Assembly (NCBI GenBank): GCA_966211335.1 | Contig: CBIHNF010000001.1 | Coordinates: forward strand, 310,001-374,000 | Direction of reading: 5' to 3' | Length of the DNA stretch: 64,000 nucleotides | From: JAPWJZ01 sp966211335 | GTDB lineage: Bacteria; Pseudomonadota; Alphaproteobacteria; Micavibrionales; UBA2020 | Shown: in pieces, positions 17,824 through 28,004 of the stretch | How positions within the stretch are numbered: the stretch's first letter is position 1 | Layout of the letters: every line of letters begins with the position of its first letter | Translations under genes and position numbers: made by a program | Notes under the pieces: model-generated | Seen by the model: the letters and a program-made list of their open reading frames with translations, nothing else | What the model was told of the DNA's origin: nothing | Database searches by the model: none

Positions 17824-18591
17824 ATGACCGTGCTCAATTTCAGAAAAACTGATTTCGTTCCTCAAGACTCCGGCCAGAAGAAGGTCGTGATCGCGGTTGA
17901 CGGCCCTGCCGCTTCCGGCAAAGGCACCCTTGCCAAGAAATTGGCCGAACGTCTCGGCTACGCTTATCTGGACACCGGCGCGCTCTACCGCGCAGTCGCC
18001 ATGGCGACCCTTGAAATTGGCGGCGACCCTGCGAAGCTGCAGGACGTGCAGCCGGCGCTGCAAATCATTCTGCGCAATCTCACCCCTGAACTCCTCTCTA
18101 ACCCTGCCCTGCGCACCCCTGAAGTCTCGGAAGGCGCGTCTAAAGTCGCGGCCATCCCCGAAGTGCGCCAGGCGCTGCTGGATTACCAGCGCGAATTCGC
18201 CGCAAACCCGCCCGGTTTTGTGGGCGGCGCGGTTCTCGACGGCCGCGATATCGGCACCGTCGTCTGCCCCAATGCCGACATTAAATTCTTCGTCACCGCC
18301 TCGGCCGAAGAGCGCGCCCGCCGCCGCTTTGAAGAGCTGAAGGCCGAAAAGCCGGGCCTGACCTACGAAAAAGTCCTCTCCGACCTGACCGCGCGCGACA
18401 CCCGCGATTCCACCCGCGCCGTCGCCCCGACGAGCGTGGCGAAAGAGGCCTATACCCTCGACACCACCAACCTGAACGCGTCGCAGACGCTGGAGGAGGC
18501 GATCGGCGTGATCCGCGCCAGCTTTCTTGCTGAGACCAACGATAACGGTGGCACAGCGCCTAAAACAAAGCATCAGGGCCCTAAAGCGTAA
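17824..18591 (+). CDS. cmk: Cytidylate kinase
   Basis: 255 residues. It phosphorylates CMP and dCMP with ATP. Walker A GPAASGKGT is at 27-35, followed by YLDTGALYRAVA (nucleotide-binding helix), LDGRDIGTVV and the lid ARRRFEEL. It is longer than E. coli Cmk because of about 18 N-terminal and 20 C-terminal residues outside the fold. A strong terminator follows, so it is likely transcribed apart from rpsA. Confidence 0.93.
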   Translation: MTVLNFRKTDFVPQDSGQKKVVIAVDGPAASGKGTLAKKLAERLGYAYLDTGALYRAVAMATLEIGGDPAKLQDVQPALQIILRNLTPELLSNPALRTPEVSEGASKVAAIPEVRQALLDYQREFAANPPGFVGGAVLDGRDIGTVVCPNADIKFFVTASAEERARRRFEELKAEKPGLTYEKVLSDLTARDTRDSTRAVAPTSVAKEAYTLDTTNLNASQTLEEAIGVIRASFLAETNDNGGTAPKTKHQGPKA

Positions 18592-18613
18592 AATAGCCCT
18601 GTTTTTAAGGCTT

Positions 18614-18637
18614 AAAGGCGGCGAATAGCCGCCTTTT
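18614..18637 (+). terminator. Rho-independent terminator of cmk
   Basis: AAAGGCGGC (18614-18622) pairs perfectly with GCCGCCTTT (18628-18636) around a 5-base loop, ending in TTTT. It directly abuts the -35 element of the rpsA promoter. Confidence 0.8.
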
Positions 18638-18639
18638 CC

Positions 18640-18669
18640 TTGACTCAACACCCCCCGAACCCCTATTTT
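18640..18669 (+). promoter_or_regulatory. Promoter of rpsA
   Basis: TTGACT (18640-18645), an 18-base spacer and TATTTT (18664-18669). The position right after the cmk terminator and about 115 bases before rpsA suits a strong ribosomal-protein promoter with a leader of about 110 bases, a possible site of S1 autocontrol. Confidence 0.55.
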
Positions 18670-18788
18670 CAGCCCCAACGGACAACAGGCCCGGGTGCCG
18701 CATGGCAGCCTTCGTCCGTATTCTATAAACAGGCATCACGCGATGTTTTACGGGGCAGCAATCCCGCCTGTTGAAAGCGAGCACTACC

Positions 18789-20612
18789 ATGGCAAAATCA
18801 GCCGCACAAAAAATCTCCCCTAAAATTCTGAACGACGTTTCGGTGAAAGACATCACCGGCGAAAGCTTCTCGTTTGAATCCCTGCTCGATGAGAGCTTCA
18901 AGGGCGTCAAATCGTTTGAAGGTTCGGTCGTTGAAGGCACCGTCGTCGGCATCGACGACGAATTCGTAACCCTCGATGTGGGCCTGAAATCCGAAGGCCG
19001 CATTTCGCTCCGCGAATTCTCGCCCAATGGCGTGAAGTCCGAAGTGAAAATGGGCGACAAAGTCGAAGTGTACGTCGAGCGCATGGAAAACAAGGATGGC
19101 GAAGCCGTCCTGTCCCGTGAAAAAGCCCGCCGCGAAGAATCTTGGGTTCTTCTCGAAAAACAACACAAAGCGAACGAGCGCGTCACCGGCACGATCTTCG
19201 GCCGCGTCAAGGGCGGCTTCACGGTCGACCTCAACGGCGCTGTGGCCTTCCTGCCCGGCTCGCAAGTTGATATCCGCCCCGTGCGCGACATCAGCCCGCT
19301 GTTCGGCACCCCGCAACCTTTCCTGATCCTGAAAATGGACCGCCAGCGCGGCAACATCGTTGTCTCCCGCCGTGCGGTTCTGGAAGAGTCGCGCGCGGAA
19401 GCCCGTTCGGAACTCGTCTCCAACCTCAAAGAAGGCCAGGAGCTGCAAGGCGTCGTCAAGAACATCACCGACTACGGTGCGTTCATCGACCTCGGCGGCG
19501 TCGATGGCCTGCTGCACGTGACCGACATCTCGTGGAAGCGCATCAACCACCCGTCCGAAGTCCTGTCGGTCGGTCAAACGGTCAACGTGAAGATTATTCG
19601 CTTCAACGAAGAATCGCAGCGTATCTCGCTCGGCATGAAACAGCTGGACAGCGACCCGTGGCAAGGCGTTGACGGCAAGTTCAAAGTCGGCCAGCGCTAC
19701 AAAGGCCGCGTCACGAACATCGCCGACTACGGCGCGTTCGTTGAACTGGGCGAAGGCATCGAAGGCCTCGTCCACGTCTCCGAAATGTCCTGGACCAAGA
19801 AGAACATCCACCCCGGCAAAATCGTTTCGACCAGCCAGGAAGTTGAAGTTCAGGTTCTTGACGTCGACCTCACCAAGCGCCGCATCTCCCTCGGCCTGAA
19901 ACAGACGACGGAAAACCCCTGGAGCAAATTCGCAGCGGCACACAAAGCCGGCGACATCCTCGAGGGTGAAATCCGCAACGTCACCGAGTTCGGCCTGTTC
20001 GTCGGCATCGGCGACCAGATCGACGGCATGGTCCACATGAGCGACCTGTCGTGGGAACAACCCGGCGAAGAGGCGATCAAGGCTTTCAAAAAAGGCGATA
20101 CGCTGAAAGTGAAAGTGCTCGAGATCGACCCCGAGAAAGAGCGCGTCTCCCTCGGCGTGAAGCAACTGACGGCCGGCGGCGACTCTGCTGCTGCTGCTGG
20201 TGGTTCTGCCGCGGCGGCTGCCGACGGCGGCGTTGCGAAAAACTCCGTTGTCACCTGCACGGTCACGGCCGTGACCCCGGGCGGCATCGAGGTTTCGATC
20301 AACGACAACCTCAAGGGCTTCATCAAGAAGAACGACCTGTCCCGCGAACGTTCGGAACAGCGTCCGGACCGCTTTGCTGTCGGCGAAAAAGTCGACGCCA
20401 AAGTGATCAAGACCGGCCGCCAGCTCGAACTGTCGATCAAACAGCGCGAGATCGAGGAAGACAAACAGGCGATGGCCGAATACGGCTCGTCTGACTCGGG
20501 CGCTTCGCTCGGCGACATCCTGGGTGCCGCTCTCCAGAAGAAAGGCGCGAAAGCCGCCGACGCTTCTGAAGAAGCTCCCAAGAAAGCCAAAAAAGCGAAA
20601 ACCGAAGAGTAA
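18789..20612 (+). CDS. rpsA: 30S ribosomal protein S1
   Basis: 607 residues from ATG 18789 (MAKSAAQKISP). Six S1 RNA-binding repeats can be followed; the best are IVKNITDYGAFIDLGGVDGLLHVTDISW, RVTNIADYGAFVELGEGIEGLVHVSEMSW and IRNVTEFGLFVGIGDQIDGMVHMSDLSW in shortened form. An Ala/Gly-rich linker (about residue 465-483) separates repeats five and six, and a Lys-rich tail ends the protein. S1 brings mRNA to the 30S subunit. Codon use is strongly biased, as expected for high expression. A perfect terminator follows. Confidence 0.95.
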   Translation: MAKSAAQKISPKILNDVSVKDITGESFSFESLLDESFKGVKSFEGSVVEGTVVGIDDEFVTLDVGLKSEGRISLREFSPNGVKSEVKMGDKVEVYVERMENKDGEAVLSREKARREESWVLLEKQHKANERVTGTIFGRVKGGFTVDLNGAVAFLPGSQVDIRPVRDISPLFGTPQPFLILKMDRQRGNIVVSRRAVLEESRAEARSELVSNLKEGQELQGVVKNITDYGAFIDLGGVDGLLHVTDISWKRINHPSEVLSVGQTVNVKIIRFNEESQRISLGMKQLDSDPWQGVDGKFKVGQRYKGRVTNIADYGAFVELGEGIEGLVHVSEMSWTKKNIHPGKIVSTSQEVEVQVLDVDLTKRRISLGLKQTTENPWSKFAAAHKAGDILEGEIRNVTEFGLFVGIGDQIDGMVHMSDLSWEQPGEEAIKAFKKGDTLKVKVLEIDPEKERVSLGVKQLTAGGDSAAAAGGSAAAAADGGVAKNSVVTCTVTAVTPGGIEVSINDNLKGFIKKNDLSRERSEQRPDRFAVGEKVDAKVIKTGRQLELSIKQREIEEDKQAMAEYGSSDSGASLGDILGAALQKKGAKAADASEEAPKKAKKAKTEE

Positions 20613-20635
20613 TCTTTTAGGTCTACCAAACAAGG

Positions 20636-20665
20636 AAAGCCGCCCCTTCACGGGGGCGGCTTTTT
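20636..20665 (+). terminator. Rho-independent terminator of rpsA
   Basis: AAAGCCGCCCC (20636-20646) pairs with GGGGCGGCTTT (20653-20663), followed by more Ts to 20665. It is strong and A-rich on the other side, so it may also stop minus-strand transcription from 20771. Confidence 0.85.
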
Positions 20666-20682
20666 CTTTGTCTTATTCAAAT

Positions 20683-20763
20683 TGTCATTCTGAGCGCAGC
20701 GAAGAATCTCCCCTTTGTGCCGAAAAGAGGAAGAGGAGATTCCTCCCTTCGTTCGGAATGACA
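20683..20763. repeat. Palindromic intergenic repeat (GTCATTC...GAATGAC type)
   Basis: TGTCATTCTGAGCGCAGCG (from 20683) with GAAGAATCTC is mirrored by GAGATTCCTCCCTTCG and TTCGGAATGACA (ending 20763). The arms are about 28 bases with several mismatches and enclose about 25 bases. This consensus belongs to widespread palindromic intergenic repeats of many bacteria. It sits between the rpsA terminator and the convergent membrane gene. Confidence 0.65.
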
Positions 20764-20770
20764 GGGAGGG

Positions 20771-21787
20771 TTACTTTGGCGAGGGCGGTGGCGCGGCGAC
20801 TTTGGCTTCGGCCACGACCGTGTTTTCATTTGCCGCATTTTCATTCGCGGCCACCGGTTTCGGCGCGGCTTTGGCGAAGAAGCGGCTGAGGCTGAAGGTG
20901 GGGAGTTTTGACGGCTCAGGCGTCGGCGCTTCGAGGGCCAGAACTTTCTCCGGCGATTTCTTGCCGATGCCGATGAGTTTCAAACCGCTGGTGGCAAGGT
21001 CCTTGGCGATCTGCAAGACACCGCCGGGCGTGACGCGCCGTTCGATTTCCAGCAGCACGCCCGCGTTCATGGCATGGGCCAGCGCGATCATGCCATGGCC
21101 GTTGGCATGGCCGATGGTGGCGAAGGCGGCGCCCGAGGCGGCGGTGAGCATTTTCGGGTGGCCGTTATATTCGGGCTGGCCGGTCACGGCGTTCTTGACG
21201 CTGATGCCGAAGGCGGTTGCGACCACGGGCAGCACAAACAGCGCCGCGCCGCCGGACATGAGGCCTGCGCAGGCAAAACCCGCATTCAGGTACAGGTCCG
21301 GGCGTTTCACCATCATGATGGTGACTTCAACGGCATCGGGCTTATGTTTCGGGTCCAGCGCTTTTTTCGCTTCTTCTTCCTTGTGGTGCTTGGAAATACT
21401 TTCCGCCATGCGGAAGTTGGCGGCGGCAAACAGGAAGCTGGCAACCGCCGGCAGCATCGTGCCGCCGGAGAGCGCCGCGCCGCCGACGACGAGCAGCGCG
21501 AGGCCGCCGGCGCGGAGCGGCGTGCGGTCATCAAAAGCGACCTTGGTGATATGCGGATATTTTTTCAGGAAGTCCGGCTGCAGAACGGAAAAGGTTTTCA
21601 ACGTTGCCGCAATGCCGGTTGCCGCAATTGTTGCGCCGAGGCCGATAGCGTTGGTGCCTGCGAACAAAAGGATATCGGCTGTGGTATAGATAATGCCGGG
21701 GTCGAGCGCGACGTGGCGCACGAGGGCAAAGGGGATACGCCAGCCTTTCGGCTTCGGCGGCAGCGGAGTGTTCGGTGAAACGGCCAT
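20771..21787 (-). CDS. Polytopic membrane protein of unknown function
   Basis: 338 residues from ATG 21787, preferred over ATG 21805 because GGGAG lies 11 bases upstream of it. Six or more hydrophobic segments rich in Gly/Ala are visible (for example IGLGATIAATGIAATL, GGLALLVVGGAALSGG, GGAALFVLPVVATAFG), then a Lys/Pro-rich cytosolic tail from about residue 270. No family recognised. It stands alone between the rpsA terminator and repeat on one side and the YgjP-like gene on the other. Confidence 0.65.
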   Translation of the reverse strand: MAVSPNTPLPPKPKGWRIPFALVRHVALDPGIIYTTADILLFAGTNAIGLGATIAATGIAATLKTFSVLQPDFLKKYPHITKVAFDDRTPLRAGGLALLVVGGAALSGGTMLPAVASFLFAAANFRMAESISKHHKEEEAKKALDPKHKPDAVEVTIMMVKRPDLYLNAGFACAGLMSGGAALFVLPVVATAFGISVKNAVTGQPEYNGHPKMLTAASGAAFATIGHANGHGMIALAHAMNAGVLLEIERRVTPGGVLQIAKDLATSGLKLIGIGKKSPEKVLALEAPTPEPSKLPTFSLSRFFAKAAPKPVAANENAANENTVVAEAKVAAPPPSPK

Positions 21788-21977
21788 GCGGTTTTTGTCT
21801 CCCATAGATTCTATAACCGAGGTTTAGATTCTGCGGGGGAGATTTCGGGGCAATTTTTATCAAAGATTATGACGGATATTTACAAGATAAATTCCGGCAA
21901 GCGCCTGAAATTACAGCAGCTGCCTCGTAAATTTTTATTTATACGTCGAATTTTAATTGCGCAAAAATATCGCTGTT

Positions 21978-22674
21978 TTAACCCGCGCCCATCAACCCGC
22001 GACCGTCGCGGCGGAGCCATTGGCGGGAAGACGCAGCGTCTTGGGCCGAGAGGCTTTGGCACAGCGCCCAAAAGCGGCGGCTGTGGTTGAGGTGGATGCG
22101 GTGGGCGACTTCATGCGCCACGACGTAATCCATGACGGCCGGCGGCGCGAGGATGAGGCGCCAGCTGTACATGATGCGCCCATCCGGCCCGCAGGAGCCC
22201 CAGCGCGTTTTCGGGTCGCGGATTTGCACGAGCGATGTCTTGATGCCGAGGGTTTTGCATTTGGCGTCGGTGAGTCGCTGCAATTCTTCTTCCGCCAGCT
22301 TCTTCAGAAAATCCTTGATGCGGCGGGAAAGGTGTTCGGGCTGGCCGTGAACGATAAGGCGGTCGCCTTCAAACCGTGTGACACCGCGCCCTGCGGCAGG
22401 GGTAATGATATAGCCCCGCCCCGCAATGTTGATTTCTGCACCCGCCGTAAATGCGATCACGGGCAGCTTGTTTATTTTCTGCCGCGCAATCCAGTCCTGG
22501 CTGTCATGGATAAAGGCGAGCGCCCGCGCCGTTGTCATGCGGGACTTCAGTGGCCAGGTGAAAACAATGGAGCCGGAGCGCGGATCAACGCGAAGCCCCA
22601 TGCGTTTGGCGCGCGCGGAGGGGCGCACGGCGATGCCGCCGATTTCGAGCGGGATATCGGCTTTTACGTCAGCC

Positions 22675-22700
<26 letters not shown>
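21978..22700 (-). CDS. YgjP-like (DUF45) zinc metallopeptidase
   Basis: 240 residues. A zincin motif HEVAHRIHLNH is at 196-206, with His196, His200 and His206 as ligands and Glu197 as base, preceded by the TRWGSCGPDGRIMYSWRL segment typical of YgjP/DUF45 proteins. Some members hydrolyse UTP; most have no proven substrate. Its start overlaps the end of leuA by 26 bases, which fits translation from the leuA transcript. Confidence 0.85.
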
Positions 22701-24213
<1,513 letters not shown>

Positions 24214-24277
24214 GCGGTTTTTCCTTCGAAAAGCGTTTAGAGCCCTAAAATAGCCATATAACGCTGATTATCCAACA

Positions 24278-24286
24278 ATTATAGCA
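24278..24286 (-). promoter_or_regulatory. Extended -10 promoter of leuA
   Basis: On the minus strand TGCTATAAT (24286-24278) is a perfect extended -10 element, 65 bases before leuA, with no recognisable -35. Confidence 0.5.
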
Positions 24287-24322
24287 GCTGCCGCGCCGAC
24301 ACGGGTGAGTCGCCTTCTTTAC

Positions 24323-24357
24323 CGATTAAATCTACCATTTTATCAACGGCTTAATCG
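24323..24357. repeat. Inverted repeat in the leuA divergent region
   Basis: CGATTAA (24323-24329) and TTAATCG (24351-24357) are perfect arms with a 21-base centre, between the leuA promoter and the small membrane gene. It may be a regulator site for one or both. Confidence 0.35.
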
Positions 24358-24426
24358 ATTATACTTGCCATAACTATAGACAAGCGTAGAGTGGCTGACA
24401 TCATTCACAAAACCGGGAGCCCGATA

Positions 24427-24768
24427 ATGTCTGAAGACCTCAATAGCCTGCGCCGTACCTTTACTCTTGTTTGCGCGGTGGTGCTGGGCGCGGGGGCTGG
24501 CGGGGCATACCGCAGCGCGACGCAGCCGCTGAACCCCGTCAAGGAAGCGGTGACGGTGGAGCTGAAGGGCTATGAGGCGGTGAACGCCATCAAGCAGAAG
24601 GTCGCCGCCGGCAAGGACATTCCCGCCGCCGAAGTGCAGCAGCTGACCGCCTACAACGACAGCGTGAATAACAACAAGGAAGCGCTGGCGATGATTCTGG
24701 CGGGTGGCACGGGCCTTCTTTTCATGGGCGCAACGGGGGGCCGCAAACAAAAGGCGCCTGGCGCTTAA
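24427..24768 (+). CDS. Small two-helix membrane protein, unknown
   Basis: 113 residues from ATG 24427, with GGGAG (24415-24419) seven bases upstream; an in-frame GTG at 24391 is less well placed. Hydrophobic segments lie near 11-30 (TLVCAVVLGAGAGGAY) and 85-101 (ALAMILAGGTGLLFMGA) with a charged helical middle. Family not recognised. Its end is three bases from the end of the convergent Trm112 gene. Confidence 0.55.
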   Translation: MSEDLNSLRRTFTLVCAVVLGAGAGGAYRSATQPLNPVKEAVTVELKGYEAVNAIKQKVAAGKDIPAAEVQQLTAYNDSVNNNKEALAMILAGGTGLLFMGATGGRKQKAPGA

Positions 24769-24771
24769 CCC

Positions 24772-24966
24772 TTACGTATCTGATTCCAGCTTACGCGCTT
24801 CATCAATCAGCATGATGGGGATGCCTTCCCGTATCGGGAAGGCGAGCTTTGCCTGGCGGGAAATCAATTCCTGCTTCGCCTCGTCATATTCCAGCGGCGC
24901 CTTGGTGAGCGGGCAGACGAGGATTTCGAGCAGTTTCGGGTCGGCGCGTTTGGCGGTCTGCGGCAT
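24772..24966 (-). CDS. Trm112-family protein (UPF0434/YcaR-like)
   Basis: 64 residues. LLEILVCPLTKAPLEYD, then ELISRQAKLAFPIREGIPIML, is the conserved Trm112/YcaR pattern. Bacterial versions keep one CP motif and are thought to assist methyltransferases or folding. It is last in the minus-strand series PP2C-like, ProXp-like, CnoX-like, LON-domain, Trm112, with gaps of 3-32 bases. Confidence 0.88.
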   Translation of the reverse strand: MPQTAKRADPKLLEILVCPLTKAPLEYDEAKQELISRQAKLAFPIREGIPIMLIDEARKLESDT

Positions 24967-24977
24967 TTTCTAAAACC

Positions 24978-25622
24978 TTAATGGCAGGACATGGTGCCGT
25001 CGCGGGATGCGATTTCGAGCAGCGCGATGAGGCACTGCACGCGCTCCGGCAGGGTTTTCGCTTCCAGCAGCGCCTGCTTTTCCTCGATCCCGAAGGGGCA
25101 GACGACGGCGAGGGTCGAGATAAGCTTTTCGCATTCGATGCTGCGGATGGTATCCCACTTGTCGCAGAACATATCCATTTTATCGAGATAGTTGCGCAAG
25201 GTGCCCATCATGGAATCGCGGCAGATGTCCGTTTGCGTGTCGGTGGCGAAATCATGGCGGAAGGGTTCCCAGTCGGCCTTCACGCGGCGGTAGCCGGCAT
25301 TGCCGAGCGGCAATTCTTCCGCCACGCGGAAACGACAGACGCCTTTCAGCGTAATCAGGTAGCGACCATCATCGGTTTCGGAGAACGAGGTAATGCGGCC
25401 GGCGCAGCCGATGGGGAAGACGTTATCATCGTCTTCTGTTTTCGGCTGGATCATGCCGATCAGGCGGGAGGAGCAGAGTGCGGCTTCCGTCATGGCAAGG
25501 TAACGCGGCTCGAAAATATTCAGCGGCAGCTGCACGCGCGGAAGCAAAATAACGCGCGGCAGCGGGAAGATGGCGATTTCAGGGGGGAGGCTGTCAAAAC
25601 TCTGCTCGAAGGCTTCACGCAT
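24978..25622 (-). CDS. LON substrate-binding-domain protein
   Basis: 214 residues. FPLPRVILLPRVQLPLNIFEPRYLAM is the hallmark N-terminus of the Lon substrate-binding (PUA-like) domain; the later CAGRITSFSETDDGRYLI and GVCRFRV also fit. No ATPase or protease domain follows, so it is a stand-alone LON-N protein. It lies 13 bases after the CnoX-like gene, and the same pairing is common in alphaproteobacteria, suggesting a protein-quality role. Confidence 0.88.
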   Translation of the reverse strand: MREAFEQSFDSLPPEIAIFPLPRVILLPRVQLPLNIFEPRYLAMTEAALCSSRLIGMIQPKTEDDDNVFPIGCAGRITSFSETDDGRYLITLKGVCRFRVAEELPLGNAGYRRVKADWEPFRHDFATDTQTDICRDSMMGTLRNYLDKMDMFCDKWDTIRSIECEKLISTLAVVCPFGIEEKQALLEAKTLPERVQCLIALLEIASRDGTMSCH

Positions 25623-25635
25623 TTGATATCGGCCT

Positions 25636-26580
25636 TTACGAGAAGAGAACGGTGGAAAGCTTGCGCCGGCCGGGGCCGGTGAGCGGATGTTGCGGCCCCA
25701 TGGCCTCGAACAAATTGACCAGCAGGGCGCGGGCTTTTTGTTCCTGCCATTCGCGGTTATGCCGCGTCAGGTCCACCAGCGCGTCAATCGCGCCTTCAAG
25801 GTTGGCGGCGTGCAGCTGCGCGAGCGCGAGGTTATAGCGCGATTCCAAATCTTTTGGGTTCTTGGCGATCATCGCTTCCAGCGCTGCGATATCAAACCCT
25901 TCGCCAGCCCGTGCGGTATTGGCGATGAAGCGAAGGCCCTTCAGCTTCGGCGAGGATTGCACCGGCGGCTCGAGGTTGCTTAAATATTCATCGAGGCTGA
26001 GGAAATCTTTTTGCCCGACAAAGCACCAGCCAAGGCCGGCCAGCGCATCTTCGTTATCCTGTTCGGCATCGAGGATGGTGCTGTAGGCGGCCATCGCATC
26101 GTCAAACTTGTTGTCCTTGAACAGCACCTGCGCTGCCGCCAGAAGCTTGTCGCGCGTTGCGGCATCAAGTTTGCCGGGTTCTGCGCCGGGCATGGCGACG
26201 CCGGCGGCTTTGAGAACTTTGTCGACAAAGGCGCGCAGATCCTTCTCCGGCTTGCCGCCGATGAAACCATCGACCGGCTGGCCTTGGAAAAAAGCGAAGA
26301 CAGCGGGTACGGATTGCACACGGAACACTTCCGCAAGTTCAGGATATTTTTCGACGTTGATTTTGACGAGCTCAACCGCGCCGCCGGCTTCCGTCACGAC
26401 CTTTTCGATCGCCGGCATCATCGCCTTGCAGGGGCCGCACCACGGCGCCCAGAAGTCGACGATGACGGGTTTGCGCATGGAAGTGCCGAGGACGTCTTCC
26501 TCGAACCTTGCGGTATCCGTATCGCGGATCCAGGCAGGCGCCGCTGGTTTCGGTTGGCTATTCAAGTTCAGGTCAAGCAT
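25636..26580 (-). CDS. Thioredoxin-TPR co-chaperone (CnoX/YbbN-like)
   Basis: 314 residues. The N-terminal thioredoxin fold has an intact WCGPC active site (48-51), unlike E. coli CnoX where it is altered. A TPR-like helical C-terminus follows from about 160 (DAMAAYSTILDAEQDNEDALAGLGW). Such proteins protect substrates under oxidative stress and pass them to chaperones. Intact cysteines suggest redox activity as well. Upstream neighbour is the ProXp-like gene, downstream the LON-domain gene. Confidence 0.88.
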   Translation of the reverse strand: MLDLNLNSQPKPAAPAWIRDTDTARFEEDVLGTSMRKPVIVDFWAPWCGPCKAMMPAIEKVVTEAGGAVELVKINVEKYPELAEVFRVQSVPAVFAFFQGQPVDGFIGGKPEKDLRAFVDKVLKAAGVAMPGAEPGKLDAATRDKLLAAAQVLFKDNKFDDAMAAYSTILDAEQDNEDALAGLGWCFVGQKDFLSLDEYLSNLEPPVQSSPKLKGLRFIANTARAGEGFDIAALEAMIAKNPKDLESRYNLALAQLHAANLEGAIDALVDLTRHNREWQEQKARALLVNLFEAMGPQHPLTGPGRRKLSTVLFS

Positions 26581-26612
26581 ATCTGCCCCGTTTGTTATCC
26601 TGATGACATAGG

Positions 26613-27125
26613 CTAGAGCCGCGAAAAATCAACAATCAGGGGAGTATACCCCAAAGATTCCATAAATTTAACAAGGTCCTGCGGCTTTAAACCCGTGGTT
26701 TTGTCATTTTTAAGGGGGTGGCAGTTCACAATATCATGCTCGAGCATGCGGGCGTCCAGCACCGGCGTCACCTGCCGGCCCGAGTCGTTAATAACGGCCA
26801 AGGGCGTGACGGACCCCGGCGTCACCCCGAGCACCTGCTCCATCAATACCGCATTGCCGAAGGATACGCGGGCGGCGTTGATGCGGGCGGGGAGTTTCTT
26901 TAAATCAATCTCGGTATCCCACAGCGCCGTCACCAGCCAGAGTTTTTCCTTTTTGTCTTTGAGGAATAAATTCTTGGTATGGCCGCCCGGAATCATATGC
27001 TTGAAGTCGCGCCCTTCATCCACCGTGAAGACCGGCGCATGCGCATAGGTGGTGACAGAAATATTCAGCGCGGCGAATGTACCCGCGAGCGGTTCCGGCG
27101 TATCGATGACAACAGGCGCTTGCAT
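26613..27125 (-). CDS. Prolyl-tRNA editing protein ProXp-ala/PrdX-like
   Basis: 170 residues of the YbaK/INS fold. The GGHTKNLFLKDKK motif and LGVTPGSVTPLAVIND are typical of free-standing ProXp-ala/PrdX deacylases that remove mis-charged alanine from tRNA-Pro. The start (VIDTPEPLAGTFAAL) fits family ends. It lies three bases after the PP2C-like gene and 32 before the CnoX-like gene. Confidence 0.85.
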   Translation of the reverse strand: MQAPVVIDTPEPLAGTFAALNISVTTYAHAPVFTVDEGRDFKHMIPGGHTKNLFLKDKKEKLWLVTALWDTEIDLKKLPARINAARVSFGNAVLMEQVLGVTPGSVTPLAVINDSGRQVTPVLDARMLEHDIVNCHPLKNDKTTGLKPQDLVKFMESLGYTPLIVDFSRL

Positions 27126-27128
27126 GGC

Positions 27129-27953
27129 TTAAGCAGGACGGAAGCGGATGTAGCTGCGGTCGTCGAAGGACACATGGCCTTTCTTGACGCCTTTCACCTG
27201 CGGCGTGAGCTTGTACATCAAGGGATCATCCTTCACCAGCTGCAGCAAATATTTTTCCGTTTCGGCGAGGGTTGATTCAACTTCCGGATAACCATCCGAT
27301 GCGAAGATGATTTCAACGGCATGCGGCGCGGGATAGACCTCCACATGCGTATCGGGGATTTTGCCGCCGTTCAACACGCCGTAGCCATAGGGGCCGTCGT
27401 AATTGGCAAAGACTTTGAATTCGGCAATCAGCGGCGTCAGCACATCCCAGGTCGGGTCATGGGCCAGCAAATCGTCTTCCGTCTTGCCGCGCGCAAGCTG
27501 GGCGGAAAGATAGGCCTTGCGTAATTCGCACCAGGTCGCTTCCTGCGGGAAGGTTTTGTGGTTGCCGCGGCCATCGATAACAAAAGTGGAATCGGCAACG
27601 CGCCAGATTTCCTTGCGGGCGATGGAATAGACCAGCAGCGCGGCGGCCGGATAATCCCAGACTTCCTTCAGCTGCTTGTTTTCTGTCTTGGCGGCATTTT
27701 CGGTTTCGGCGCGTAAAGTCGCGGTCAGGCTGTCGACGGCGGCTCGTGCCGTAATATCGGCCGGCAGGGCTTCCAGCGCATGGGCGAGGACGGCAGAGGC
27801 GAACTGGCCGTTGGTCAACCCCTTCAGCGTATTGCCCGCCCGTGACGTCGCGCCATCCAGCACCGCGACAAAATGCGGCGTCACCACAATGCGGTCTTCA
27901 TTCAGCGCATTGCTGCCCGCCTTTCCTTGGGTGAATTGCTCGATGATTTGCAT
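27129..27953 (-). CDS. PP2C-like phosphatase family protein
   Basis: 274 residues from ATG 27953. An open frame continues 32 codons upstream to 28049, but that part is encoded by a palindromic repeat and ends in DSRFRGNDK, a known false peptide of such repeats. PP2C motifs are visible: NEDR (18-21), VAVLDGATS (30-36, metal Asp), IIFASDGYPEV and SFDDRSY near the C-terminus. It would remove phosphate from Ser/Thr or act on a small molecule. Motif spacing differs from classical PP2C, so the substrate is open. First gene of the five-gene series. Confidence 0.65.
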   Translation of the reverse strand: MQIIEQFTQGKAGSNALNEDRIVVTPHFVAVLDGATSRAGNTLKGLTNGQFASAVLAHALEALPADITARAAVDSLTATLRAETENAAKTENKQLKEVWDYPAAALLVYSIARKEIWRVADSTFVIDGRGNHKTFPQEATWCELRKAYLSAQLARGKTEDDLLAHDPTWDVLTPLIAEFKVFANYDGPYGYGVLNGGKIPDTHVEVYPAPHAVEIIFASDGYPEVESTLAETEKYLLQLVKDDPLMYKLTPQVKGVKKGHVSFDDRSYIRFRPA

Positions 27954-28004
27954 GGATTTTCTCCGCCGGTTAATTGCGGGGAGAAGTTTAGCACAAAACG
28001 CAGA

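Noticed and set aside
18798..20651. A 617-codon open frame antisense to rpsA
   Set aside because: Caused by the biased GC-rich codons of rpsA; the product is a Phe/Val/Arg-rich mixture without motifs, and rpsA is certain.
24237..24257. Tiny open frame MAILGL in the leuA leader as an attenuator peptide
   Set aside because: Only two Leu codons, no alternative hairpins or terminator before leuA.
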